Source: CAKZQX01 sp034435975 (lineage in GTDB: Bacteria; Chloroflexota; Chloroflexia; Chloroflexales; Chloroflexaceae). From it: a stretch of DNA of 64,000 nucleotides. The position numbers were made by a program, and so were the translations under genes. Within the stretch, counting starts at the first letter, position 1, and each line of letters begins with the position of its first letter. Positions 16,768-24,475 of the stretch are shown one piece after another. The stretch lies in contig DAOTWD010000043.1 in the NCBI GenBank assembly GCA_034435975.1, positions 62,001 through 126,000 of the forward strand, in the 5' to 3' direction. The notes below the pieces were generated by a model, which saw only the letters and a list, made by a program, of their open reading frames with translations, was not told where the DNA came from and did not search any database.

Positions 16768-17210
16768 GCTCTACTCTTGCCATTCCTTCCTGAAGGCCCG
16801 TCTGAAAAGGGGTGGTCTGGAGGGCTGGCCATCTAAAAACGCCTGTTTTCTGCACGCCGCTGCGCTGCGGACAGGCCGCTTCTGAGAAGAATCTTTCAAC
16901 CGACTATGTATCAGATCTGCCCTTATACGAGTGGCTCGGCCACCCTTCAAAACCCCATTCCGCCTTCCACAGCGGCGAAGCCTATCTGGTGATGCCCCAC
17001 CGCGTAAGTCCTGTTTATTACCCCAACGAGATTTCATCTCGGAGGAGCAGAGCCGCGCCGCCCCTCTCTCCCCAGAGGATGTCTCGCTGTAGTTAAAAGG
17101 TATCGACAACAGTGCCTATTGTAGCACACTGACGCACCTATTGTCATAGGAGACATAGACTCTGCATCTGGATGCTCGTTCATATGGACAGAAATGATGC
17201 AAAAAGGCTA
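16768..17210. other. Intergenic region holding TIR element copy D
   Basis: No protein-like frame is supported. The DNA between 16800 and 17000 contains GC-rich short palindromes (for example CGCCGCTGCGCTGCGG). TIR element copy D occupies 17014-17095. The last ~115 bp before the promoter at 17211 show nothing recognisable. Confidence 0.4.
17014..17095 (-). repeat. Dispersed TIR element, copy D (shortest)
   Basis: An 82-bp element running from TTATTACCCCAACGAGATTT to GATGTCTCGCTGTAGTT. Its ends are imperfect inverted copies, and its interior (GGAGGAGCAGAGCCGCGCCGCCCCTCTCTCC, in two parts) is a shortened version of copies A-C. Confidence 0.5.
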
Positions 17211-17239
17211 TTGACGTTCCGCTCATGACGTGCGATAAT
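17211..17239 (+). promoter_or_regulatory. Sigma70-like promoter for the HD-domain gene
   Basis: TTGACG, a 17-base spacer, then GATAAT. The best-matching housekeeping promoter in the window, oriented toward the HD gene at 17461 with a ~215-base leader. Confidence 0.55.
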
Positions 17240-17460
17240 GCCTGTCTCAGGCTTACTACAATCCAACGTAGAGAGTCGATCCAGGCCAAAACCTTTCTGG
17301 TTGAATATTACCTCTTTCTACGCATGCGGTACAGGCAACCAGCAGATGACACCTTCTCAGGCTCTTGTACAAGGACATTCCATTTCTGACTCCTGTAGAC
17401 TGAAGGGTACGGTGTAGATATTCAGCAACACGCATAATCAATTTCAACCGAGGAGGACAC

Positions 17461-18054
17461 ATGGACGAACAGCGCGCAGTGATCATTCTTCAACTGCATG
17501 CTCGCTTGCTCACCCTCAAATTACTCCCGCGTACGGGTTGGTTACAGCGCGGGGTAACCGATGTGGAGAGCATTGCTGAACATACCTTTGGTGTCGCCAG
17601 TTTAGCGATGCTCGTGGGTGACCTGCTGCCCAATATTGATCGCGGCCGCTTGCTGGCAATTGCACTTCTGCACGATCTCGCAGAGGCGCTCATTGGCGAT
17701 CTACCAGCTTCAGCGCGGCGGCTGTTTGGTGTTGCAGCGAAACAGGATGCAGAACAACGTGCATTACAAGAGTTACTCCATGGCTTACCCCAGGCCACTG
17801 AGTATATGCAGTTATGGACAGAGTATGCGGAAGGCGGCAGCCGTGAGGCCCGTCTCGTGAAGGCACTAGATCGACTGGAAATGCTTTCGCAGGCGCTGGC
17901 CTACGAACGTGCAGGACATCGAGCCATGGCTGAGTTCTGGCACGATATTGATTTGAATGAATCCTGCCATAGTGAGTTTCCTCTCGTACAAAAGCTGGTG
18001 GCCGAGCTTATAACAGAGCGTAATAGCCTTACCAATGGTATCAACCCCCATTAA
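17461..18054 (+). CDS. HD-domain phosphohydrolase (5'-nucleotidase YfbR/HDDC2-like)
   Basis: Product of 197 residues. The HD metal site is visible as VESIAEHTFGVASLA (first His), LLHDLAEALIGDLP (HD pair with following Glu) and VKALDRLEMLSQAL (distal Asp). The arrangement and the VAEHS/T-F motif match the HDDC2/YfbR group, which dephosphorylates (deoxy)nucleoside monophosphates. ATG 17461 has GAGGAGG. The gene is monocistronic with its own promoter and a U-rich hairpin at its stop. Confidence 0.8.
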   Translation: MDEQRAVIILQLHARLLTLKLLPRTGWLQRGVTDVESIAEHTFGVASLAMLVGDLLPNIDRGRLLAIALLHDLAEALIGDLPASARRLFGVAAKQDAEQRALQELLHGLPQATEYMQLWTEYAEGGSREARLVKALDRLEMLSQALAYERAGHRAMAEFWHDIDLNESCHSEFPLVQKLVAELITERNSLTNGINPH

Positions 18055-18071
18055 CATCCGGGGCTTTTTTT
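18045..18071 (+). terminator. Intrinsic terminator overlapping the HD gene stop
   Basis: CCCC...GGGG pair around a ~10-base loop, followed directly by seven T residues at 18065-18071. The stem begins within the last codons of the HD gene. Confidence 0.45.
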
Positions 18072-18208
18072 CTGAATGGAGTGTCAACCCTGGGAACGCC
18101 ATGCTGTGTCTCAGCCTATGGAGACACCTGCTGACACTCCGGCTCACATCAACCGATATTAGAGCGAGCAGACTTGATCTGGTACTGACCGGTAGGCACG
18201 CCTCATCG

Positions 18209-18451
18209 CTAACAAGGCCTACTCGATAACGTTTTGAGCCGTTGCGCAACACGCATAGTAGCTAGCATAATGCGATCCAGCCCGGCTTGCACTTCATCCG
18301 AGTGCCCCTTCTGCTGTGCTTTATAGAGAAACTGAGCTTCGGCCATAATAATCGTCAACTGTTGTCCAACTTCATGTACCACAGCATTGACTCTGGCCTG
18401 TAGATCGGCGCTGTCTGCTGATGGCTCTTCGGCTTCTGCTGATGTTATCAT
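18209..18451 (-). CDS. HisKA-only mini-protein (lone histidine kinase DHp-like domain)
   Basis: Product of 80 residues: an acidic N-terminus, then ARVNAVVHEVGQQLTIIMAEAQFLYKA and a second helix, EVQAGLDRIMLATMRVAQRLKTLSS. VVHEVGQQLTII matches an H-box (HE-x-x-x-x-LT/S) with His26 as the phospho-acceptor, and the pair of helices equals one DHp hairpin. There is no ATPase domain, PAS or TM segment. ATG 18451 is chosen for GGGAG spacing; ATG 18457 is possible. It is flanked by the HD gene (convergent) and mutM, with no response regulator nearby. It may be a phosphotransfer or dimer-forming decoy partner, or a relic. Function not established. Confidence 0.6.
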   Translation of the reverse strand: MITSAEAEEPSADSADLQARVNAVVHEVGQQLTIIMAEAQFLYKAQQKGHSDEVQAGLDRIMLATMRVAQRLKTLSSRPC

Positions 18452-18545
18452 GAACATGGCTCCCAATCATTTTATAGACGATGGTTGTGTTATACCGATC
18501 ACTATACCTGAATGTATTTCCAATTTATTACCAGTTATAAGACTA

Positions 18546-18812
18546 TGACTCCAACGAGACTGCATTTGGGCCGGGGCTGCAAGGGGCCGCAGGCCCCCAC
18601 GCACGTTCCCTTGTGATTTTGGATGAGCAATGCCACACCAGGACTCCCTCTCCAGCTCACAAGTGTAGGTTTTTTTGTTATATCGCTTTGTGATGCGGCA
18701 AAACGCACCTTCAACCATAATCACTTTTTGGGCGTCCTGATGCCGCAAAACCGTCTCTTTGCGTAAAAAACCCTTCACTTGAAAGCTCTCCAGGGGATGT
18801 CTCGTGGTAGTA
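18546..18812 (+). repeat. Dispersed TIR element, copy E (longest)
   Basis: Begins ATGACTCCAACGAGACTG and ends CCAGGGGATGTCTCGTGGTAGTAC, inverted copies of each other over ~20 bases. The interior differs from the other copies and includes a GGGCCGGGGCTGCAAGGGGCCGC block and a long T-rich part. It fills most of the gap between the HisKA mini-gene and mutM. No gene is seen in it. Confidence 0.45.
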
Positions 18813-18863
18813 CGAGCATAGGCGAAAAGGTTGGAGCCGAGTACCGGCATCCCTCGCGTGACT

Positions 18864-19724
18864 CTACGGATCGTTCTTGACGACCATCGGCAGTACTGAT
18901 GGATCGGGTTGACACACTGGACAAAAATGAGTGCTGCGCTGGCTCACCAGAATACGCTGGATCGGTGTACCACAACGTAGGCAGGGTTGCTGCTTTCGGT
19001 CGTACACAGCAAAGTGTTCCTGGTTCCACCCACGTTCGCCGTAGCTGTTGCGATAGGTACGCAGTGTACTGCCATGGTTCTGGATGCCTTGTTGCAGCAC
19101 AGCGCGAATAGCGTCATAGAGGTGTTCAATTTCATCAGGATCAAGGCTGCTGGCAGTGCGGAGTGGATGCAATCGTGCCAGCCACAAGGCCTCGTCAACG
19201 TAAATATTGCCCAGGCCAGCGATAATCGCCTGGTTGAGCAGTAGCGGTTTGAGCCGGGCGTTACGCCGGGCTAACAGTTGCGCCAGGTCGCGAACGGCAA
19301 ACTGTGCATCGAGTGGTTCGGGGCCAAGACTGGTATGCAGCATGTCCAGCCCCACCGGATCAAGCAGGCGTACCCGCCCAAACTTGCGCTGATCCTGAAA
19401 GAATATGCGGCGGCCATCATCCAGCGCCAGTACCAGGTGGGTGTAAATCGTGGGCGCGGCCGCGGCATCTTGCACTGTCAGGTTGCCAGACATGCGTAAA
19501 TGTAACGCCAGCGTCCAGTCAGCATCCAGCGTGAGCAGCAGCCATTTGGCGCGACGCCCAATGGCAAGAATACGCCGACCAGGCAAGACAGCGCAGAAGG
19601 TAGGCAGATCTGGCGTCTCTATCATACGCTCCCAGTCGAGTTTCTCAATCGCCGTAATCTTGTGCTGCAGTACCTGCGCGGCCAGGGTACGCGCAACAAT
19701 CTCTACTTCGGGTAGTTCAGGCAT
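18864..19724 (-). CDS. mutM: Formamidopyrimidine-DNA glycosylase
   Basis: Product of 286 residues. MPELPEVE at the N-terminus supplies the catalytic Pro1 and Glu2 (Pro after Met removal). The helix-two-turn-helix NQAIIAGLGNIYVDEALW lies in the middle. The C-terminal zinc finger is CLRCG...CPVCQ, with the RSTHFCP loop. It excises 8-oxoguanine and FaPy lesions and nicks the abasic site. It follows the moaD-moaE fusion by 15 bp on the same strand and is likely co-transcribed with it, although the functions are unrelated. Confidence 0.95.
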   Translation of the reverse strand: MPELPEVEIVARTLAAQVLQHKITAIEKLDWERMIETPDLPTFCAVLPGRRILAIGRRAKWLLLTLDADWTLALHLRMSGNLTVQDAAAAPTIYTHLVLALDDGRRIFFQDQRKFGRVRLLDPVGLDMLHTSLGPEPLDAQFAVRDLAQLLARRNARLKPLLLNQAIIAGLGNIYVDEALWLARLHPLRTASSLDPDEIEHLYDAIRAVLQQGIQNHGSTLRTYRNSYGERGWNQEHFAVYDRKQQPCLRCGTPIQRILVSQRSTHFCPVCQPDPSVLPMVVKNDP

Positions 19725-19739
19725 TGCTGTCTTGTCGCA

Positions 19740-20450
19740 TTACTCACGCCACTCGTGCTGTCCATCGGCCCAGTGTTCGCGCTTCCAGATCGGCGCGACT
19801 TCCTTGATGCGATCCATAATGTATTCGCTGGCAGCAAAGGCGGCCTGGCGATGAGGCGCAGCAACAACAACCAGTACCGCTGTTTCACCAATTTCGAGTC
19901 GGCCAACTCGGTGATGTACCGCTATGCGGCCTATTGGCCAGCGCGACCGCGCTTCATCCGCCAGTTGCTGGAGTACTGGCACCACCATCTCAGCATAGGC
20001 CTCATAAATCAGATAGGCCGTGGCACGGCCCGCAAAGTGATCGCGCACCACCCCAGCAAACGTTACGATCGCTCCATCACCCGCCGTTTGCACATAGCGT
20101 ATCAGCGGCATAGGATCAAGCGGCGCAGTCGTGATCACGAACGGCGCAATATCCACATAGGACGCAGGCGCACTGCTGTCAGGTATGTTCGCGTCGGTAC
20201 CACCACTAACGGGCGGGATATAGGCAACTTCGTCCCCATCACGGAGTTCGGTGGCCAGATCGCTAAACTGCTGGTTGACAGCATAGAGCAGACGGCCCGT
20301 ATACCCGCGCAGGCGTGGATGCTCACTACTGAGTCGCTCCCACAGCATACCCACCGTGGTGCCCGGTTCAAGTACCAGGGTCATTTCGGGCTGACCAACA
20401 ATATCGCGGTGCCCGGCAAAGAAGCGAATATGTACCCGTATCATAGGCAT
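19740..20450 (-). CDS. moaX: Molybdopterin synthase, MoaD-MoaE fusion
   Basis: Product of 236 residues combining both subunits. Residues 1-84 are a ubiquitin-like MoaD (MIRVHIRFFAGHRDIVG ... DEVAYIPPVSGG), whose Gly83-Gly84 would be the thiocarboxylated C-terminus in a free MoaD. A ~17-residue linker follows. Residues ~101-236 are MoaE (FVITTAPLDPMPLIRYVQTAGDGAIVTFAGVVRDH ... IKEVAPIWKREHW), including the two active-site lysines. Known MoaD-MoaE fusions (mycobacterial MoaX) are cleaved after Gly-Gly. AGGAAAG precedes ATG 20450. moeA lies 6 kb away on the same strand. It converts cPMP to molybdopterin. Confidence 0.9.
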   Translation of the reverse strand: MPMIRVHIRFFAGHRDIVGQPEMTLVLEPGTTVGMLWERLSSEHPRLRGYTGRLLYAVNQQFSDLATELRDGDEVAYIPPVSGGTDANIPDSSAPASYVDIAPFVITTAPLDPMPLIRYVQTAGDGAIVTFAGVVRDHFAGRATAYLIYEAYAEMVVPVLQQLADEARSRWPIGRIAVHHRVGRLEIGETAVLVVVAAPHRQAAFAASEYIMDRIKEVAPIWKREHWADGQHEWRE

Positions 20451-20607
20451 ACTCTTTCCTATTGCTTCGTTCACAATACCCGAACTTACTTTCGTCGTAT
20501 GCGAAAATGAGGAACCAGGAGAGCATTCTCTCCACACTGTCGCAGGCGAAAACGGTCGGCAGATGAGCCACCGCGTAACGTGAGTACATAAATGCCAGTA
20601 CTTCAGT

Positions 20608-21072
20608 TTACCACAACTCTGGTGGCCCGATGCCCGTCGCCTGCCGTGCTTCAGCTTCCACCTTGCGCCAGAATTTGCTGAACCGGCGCGGTGGCTGGCC
20701 TGTCCACGTGACCAGGGTCGGCGCAGGATGGACGATAACTACAACCTGCTGCCGTAGTGTGGTGAGATAGTGTCGGAAGCGCGGCGCAACCGAGCCGGTT
20801 ACATGCAGCGCACTGCCGCCATAGGCGGCGTAGAAATCCAGGACTTCAGCGACAACGTCACCGCGCCGTATCTCGCCTGGTCGTTGCGCCAATGCCTCTA
20901 GCGCACACTCATACAGAAAGAACAGTCGCTTGAACGACAACCGGGCCTCCATCAGAAACGGCTCATCGAACACAAACACGGCTGGTGCAGTCGGATTGGC
21001 TTGTAATGCCGGGTCAGTTGGCGTCAGGCTGTCACCGTGCAACCAGACAATCGGATGCGCAACCTGGGGCAT
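20608..21072 (-). CDS. Stand-alone photolyase N-terminal (antenna) domain
   Basis: Product of 154 residues. It starts MPQVAHPIVWLHGDSLTPTDPAL; the VWLHGDSL strand, VFVFDEPFL and LSFKRLFFLYECALEAL are typical of the alpha/beta N-terminal domain of DNA photolyases and cryptochromes. The later DVVAEVLDFYAAYGGSALHVTGSVAPRF fits the second half of that fold. The protein ends where the linker to the FAD-binding helical domain would start. The missing FAD domain is encoded as a separate gene 1.4 kb upstream on the same strand, with an alpha/beta hydrolase between. Start ATG 21072 has AAAGG. Probably one subunit of a split photolyase or cryptochrome. Confidence 0.72.
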   Translation of the reverse strand: MPQVAHPIVWLHGDSLTPTDPALQANPTAPAVFVFDEPFLMEARLSFKRLFFLYECALEALAQRPGEIRRGDVVAEVLDFYAAYGGSALHVTGSVAPRFRHYLTTLRQQVVVIVHPAPTLVTWTGQPPRRFSKFWRKVEAEARQATGIGPPELW

Positions 21073-21210
21073 AAATCAACCTTTTCATAGCAATACGATG
21101 AGCGTAACGCTTCCAGGAAACGTTCGCCAGCGGGATCTGCAGAGACCTGACGAGAAGAGAGAACCCTCGCTCCTCGCTCCTCTCCCCTCTCCCCTCGCTC
21201 CTCCCACGGT

Positions 21211-21352
21211 AGGTTTCCCCATGCGTTAAGTATGATACAGAGTTGCTTAACCCGCAATTTTGTCCTGAATTGGACAAAAGCCGCTAAAGTATATGAAGCC
21301 CTTCTATGCCTGGGCTGAAGCTCCTGGGCTTTACGGGCTATTTTTGTAAAGA
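21211..21352 (+). repeat. Dispersed ~140-bp repeat, copy 1
   Basis: Shares ordered blocks with 42144-42285: GGTTTCC..ATG, TTAAGTAT, TTGCTTAA/TTGTTTAA-CCGCA, CCCTTCTAT and GGCTTTACGGGCTATTT. By eye roughly two thirds of positions agree. It lies upstream of the photolyase half-gene, next to a CTC-rich tract at 21160-21205 like those inside the TIR elements. Confidence 0.55.
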
Positions 21353-21429
21353 CCGACAACTTGAGCCAGGTCTAGCTCCATCCAGGGTAAAACGAGTAAT
21401 TTACATGTACAATTACAATATATATTTCA

Positions 21430-22260
21430 TCAAGAGCGATCAAATTTTACTGGTACGTGTTCATGTAAGAACGTAAGCATCAGGTCATTGAAAAAGTCGG
21501 GGTTATCCTGATTCGCATTATGCCCGGCTCTGGGAATCACCACATAACGGCTATAGGGATCGCGGGCGGCCCAGATGGGGGCAATGCGCCGGATGTTGCC
21601 CCAGTTATCAAACTCACCGTGGGTCAACAGCAGCGGTCTGGTAATCCGGTAACCCGGCTCGTAGTGCAGACAGGTCAGCAGGGCTTCCCAGGTTGCTAGA
21701 AAATCGGCCTGTGACATAGCAAAGCTGGCATGGTATGCATAGGCCTGCACATCGAGGCGCGTAGCCGCGAAGTGTGCCAGCAGAGGCTTGAGCAGTAGCG
21801 CTGGATACAGATGAATAACTGCCGTCGTTATACTCATCGACCAGAAATCATAGAACGAAAAGCGTAGCGTGTTACACTCGCTGCCAATCATCACCAGGGC
21901 TGTGACACGCTTCGGGTAGAGAAAGACCATTTCCTGCGCAATAATCCCCCCCATAGACTGCCCGACAAAAACGGCCTCGTTATAACCCTGTTCGTCCATA
22001 ATCGCCCGCAGATCCTCAACTGCCAAGCGGATCGAAAACTTCTCGCCGGCTGGCCGTGATTGTCCGTGCCCGCGTACATCCCAGGTCAACACGCGATAGT
22101 GCGGTGCAAGAACTGGCACCTGGGCATCAAACATACGGTGATCCATCGTGGCCCCATGGGTACAGATAACAAGGGGACGGCCGACGGGCCCTGCCAGCCA
22201 GTACACAACCCGGCCACCAGCGCGTTCCAGCGTGTGGCGCGTCATCGTCACAGTTTCCAT
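21430..22260 (-). CDS. Alpha/beta-hydrolase
   Basis: Product of 276 residues. The core motifs are PLVICTHGATMDHRMFDAQ (oxyanion HG), VLTWDVRGHGQS, the nucleophile elbow VFVGQSMGGIIAQE (Ser in GQSMGG), an acid in LLTHGEFDNWGN and the final RAGHNANQDNP histidine. Such proteins are esterases, lipases or C-C hydrolases; the substrate is unknown. ATG 22260 has GAGGAC upstream, and the longer frame to 22431 encodes unlikely sequence. It lies between the two photolyase half-genes on the same strand. Confidence 0.88.
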   Translation of the reverse strand: METVTMTRHTLERAGGRVVYWLAGPVGRPLVICTHGATMDHRMFDAQVPVLAPHYRVLTWDVRGHGQSRPAGEKFSIRLAVEDLRAIMDEQGYNEAVFVGQSMGGIIAQEMVFLYPKRVTALVMIGSECNTLRFSFYDFWSMSITTAVIHLYPALLLKPLLAHFAATRLDVQAYAYHASFAMSQADFLATWEALLTCLHYEPGYRITRPLLLTHGEFDNWGNIRRIAPIWAARDPYSRYVVIPRAGHNANQDNPDFFNDLMLTFLHEHVPVKFDRS

Positions 22261-22475
22261 AATGTCCTCATAATGCAGGGCCATAGCATATACATCGCCA
22301 TGGGTATGTGAAGCACAATATATCTGCATACAGTGTGCATGTGATGAAACGGTATCTGCTTCACCGATGATGTATCGTGCAGACACGCGTACCAGAGCAG
22401 CAGTGTTCCACACGATTGGTGGGGCTTGCATCGGTGATAGCGGGGTTTCTCCACATCCTGAGTGGAATATTCAAG

Positions 22476-23270
22476 TCACTCACCTATAGCTTCGCCAAAG
22501 AGCTGCACCGCCAGTTGCTCATAACTCGCATCAAACGGGCAGCCACTGGTTGCCAGCGGGCAGCGGCTGCAATACACGCCATCACTATACTGTTCAACAT
22601 TCTGTCGATTGAAAAAATACGGTTTCGCGCTGAAAGTACTTCCCACCCACTGCCACGACAGGCTGTTCGAGGCCGGATCACCATCGAGCAGGTGCCGATA
22701 GAACAGCGCTGCGCCGTCGCGCCAGTCCACGCCGCGCCAGTGTTGTACATAGGCGGCCACCCACATTCGTGCATGGTTATGCATATAGCCCGTGGCAAAG
22801 AGTTCCTGCAGCGCCGCGTCAATGCACACCAGGCCGGTCGTGCCGCTGGCAATATCGGGCGGCAGACCACGCTGCCGAGGCGCTGTATGCTTCGCTGGTT
22901 CGAGATCCGCGTGAATACGCTCACCCAGGTCGGCATAGACCAGTTGCCAGAAAGCGCGCCAGGCCAGTTCGTTGATAAACTTGTTCACACCAGGTGTTGG
23001 TGCAAAGCGGGTGACCACATAATCGCGTAGCTCGGTCAGTGACAACACGCCGTGCCGAATATAGGCCGAGAGTGCCGAGACGCTACGCCGGACAACGTGA
23101 TTGCGCATACGTCCATAGTTCTGCGGCTCGAAAGCACGTAACTGCTCCAGTGCTGCCGCTCGCCCGCCCACCGTACTTGCTGGCACAGGCGGGCCAGCAT
23201 ACAGACCGTCAAGTGCAGCGGCTAGATAGTCTATGCGCTCGGCACGGGTTGCTGGTGTTTCCAAAATCAT
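22476..23270 (-). CDS. Stand-alone photolyase/cryptochrome FAD-binding domain
   Basis: Product of 264 residues that is entirely the helical FAD-binding domain of photolyases. Visible are GVNKFINELAWRAFWQLVYADLG, YMHNHARMWVAAYVQHW, YRHLLDGDPASNSLSWQWVGSTFSAKPYFFNRQNV and the Trp positions used for flavin photoreduction. The N-terminal antenna domain is absent and is encoded separately at 20608-21072. The C-terminus has a three-cysteine motif, YCSRCPLATSGCPF (Cys234, 237, 244), not part of standard class I enzymes. Start ATG 23270 has GAGGA 13 bases upstream. Repair versus signalling cannot be decided from sequence. Confidence 0.82.
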   Translation of the reverse strand: MILETPATRAERIDYLAAALDGLYAGPPVPASTVGGRAAALEQLRAFEPQNYGRMRNHVVRRSVSALSAYIRHGVLSLTELRDYVVTRFAPTPGVNKFINELAWRAFWQLVYADLGERIHADLEPAKHTAPRQRGLPPDIASGTTGLVCIDAALQELFATGYMHNHARMWVAAYVQHWRGVDWRDGAALFYRHLLDGDPASNSLSWQWVGSTFSAKPYFFNRQNVEQYSDGVYCSRCPLATSGCPFDASYEQLAVQLFGEAIGE

Positions 23271-23376
23271 GGTCGAAAAAGATCCTCGTCATCTTGCGAA
23301 TAATGTTCATAAAATCGACGCAAGTGTTGAATCAGCGCTACGAGCTTGGCCTGCGTGTAGCTTGACACTGTCAGCA

Positions 23377-23442
23377 TCAGGGTGGGGGCAGGGCTATCAG
23401 CAGAAGCAAGACACCTAGTTGTACAGCGACCACACGCTTCAT
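23377..23442 (-). other. Tiny ORF with a signal-peptide-like sequence
   Basis: A 21-codon frame (MKRVVAVQLGVLLLLIALPPP) begins 15 bases after moxR. It looks like a cut signal peptide and then stops. It may be the stump of a former moxR-operon partner or chance. No clear ribosome site. Confidence 0.2.
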
Positions 23443-23456
23443 CAGCGCTTCGTCTC

Positions 23457-24455
23457 TCAGGCAGCCGTGGCCGATGTACGCTCTAGACGTCGACCAGCGC
23501 GCGCTCCAGGAACAGGCACGACGTTGAGGATCTCATAGATCAGCGCCCGGGCCGTCACATTCCGAATACGCGCCGAGGGATTGATGATCAGGCGGTGACC
23601 CAGCACCGGTTCGGCCAATTCCTTTACATCATCAGGAATGACATAATCACGGCCCTGGATGGCAGCACGCGCCTGAGCACCCCGATAAAGAGCCAACGAA
23701 CCGCGTGTGCTGGCTCCCAGGTAAATATCTTCGTGCTGCCGGGTGGCTGCCACCAGGGCTACAATATACTCCTCGATCAGTTCATTGACATGGACATCTT
23801 TGATCGCCGCCTGCATTTGCAGCAATGTCTCGCTATCGATCACCATGTTCAGCATATCGAGCGGATGTGACTGCCGCTGACGCTTGAGGATGGTCATCTC
23901 ATCGTGCTTATCGGGATAGCCCAGATGAATACGCAATAAAAAGCGATCTAGCTGTGCCTCTGGGAGCGGGAACGTGCCCTCATACTCGATCGGATTCTGC
24001 GTTGCCAGGACGATAAAGGGATGCGGCAGGTCATACGTCACACCATCAACCGTAATCTGCTGCTCTTCCATCGCCTCCAGGAGCGCACTCTGGGCACGTG
24101 GCGTAGCCCGATTGATCTCATCTGCCAGTACAATCTGCGCAAAGATCGGGCCAGGGCGAAACTCAAAGCGCTGGTTCTGCTGATTGAACATCGAAATACC
24201 GGTCACATCAGAAGGCAACAGATCGGGGGTGAACTGGATGCGTTTGAAACTGCAACCGATCGAACGCGCAATGCTCTTCGCCAGCACCGTTTTGCCCGTA
24301 CCTGGCACATCTTCTAGCAGCACATGGCCTTTGCACAGCAGCGCAATTAGCACCAGTTCAACTGCACGATGTTTGCCGACAATCACATGCTCGACATTAA
24401 GCATCACCCGTTCGACAACCTGGTTAATAGCATTCAATCCCGTTCCTCTTTTCAT
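23457..24455 (-). CDS. MoxR-family AAA+ ATPase
   Basis: Product of 332 residues. Walker A LLEDVPGTGKTVLAKSIA, Walker B IVLADEINRATPRAQSALLEAMEE, the pore/insert FEFRPGPIFAQ, sensor 1 VLATQNPIEYEGTFPLPEAQLDRF and the C-terminal lid GASTRGSLALYRGAQARA are all standard for MoxR. Family members are chaperone-like ATPases that mature partner complexes with DUF58 and von Willebrand A proteins. None of those partners is encoded here, which is unusual. Start choice is uncertain: ATG 24455 was taken, though a TTG at 24437 with AGAGGA upstream is also good. It follows aroB closely on the same strand. Confidence 0.88.
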   Translation of the reverse strand: MKRGTGLNAINQVVERVMLNVEHVIVGKHRAVELVLIALLCKGHVLLEDVPGTGKTVLAKSIARSIGCSFKRIQFTPDLLPSDVTGISMFNQQNQRFEFRPGPIFAQIVLADEINRATPRAQSALLEAMEEQQITVDGVTYDLPHPFIVLATQNPIEYEGTFPLPEAQLDRFLLRIHLGYPDKHDEMTILKRQRQSHPLDMLNMVIDSETLLQMQAAIKDVHVNELIEEYIVALVAATRQHEDIYLGASTRGSLALYRGAQARAAIQGRDYVIPDDVKELAEPVLGHRLIINPSARIRNVTARALIYEILNVVPVPGARAGRRLERTSATAA

Positions 24456-24475
24456 CTCATCTGATCGTTGAGGGA

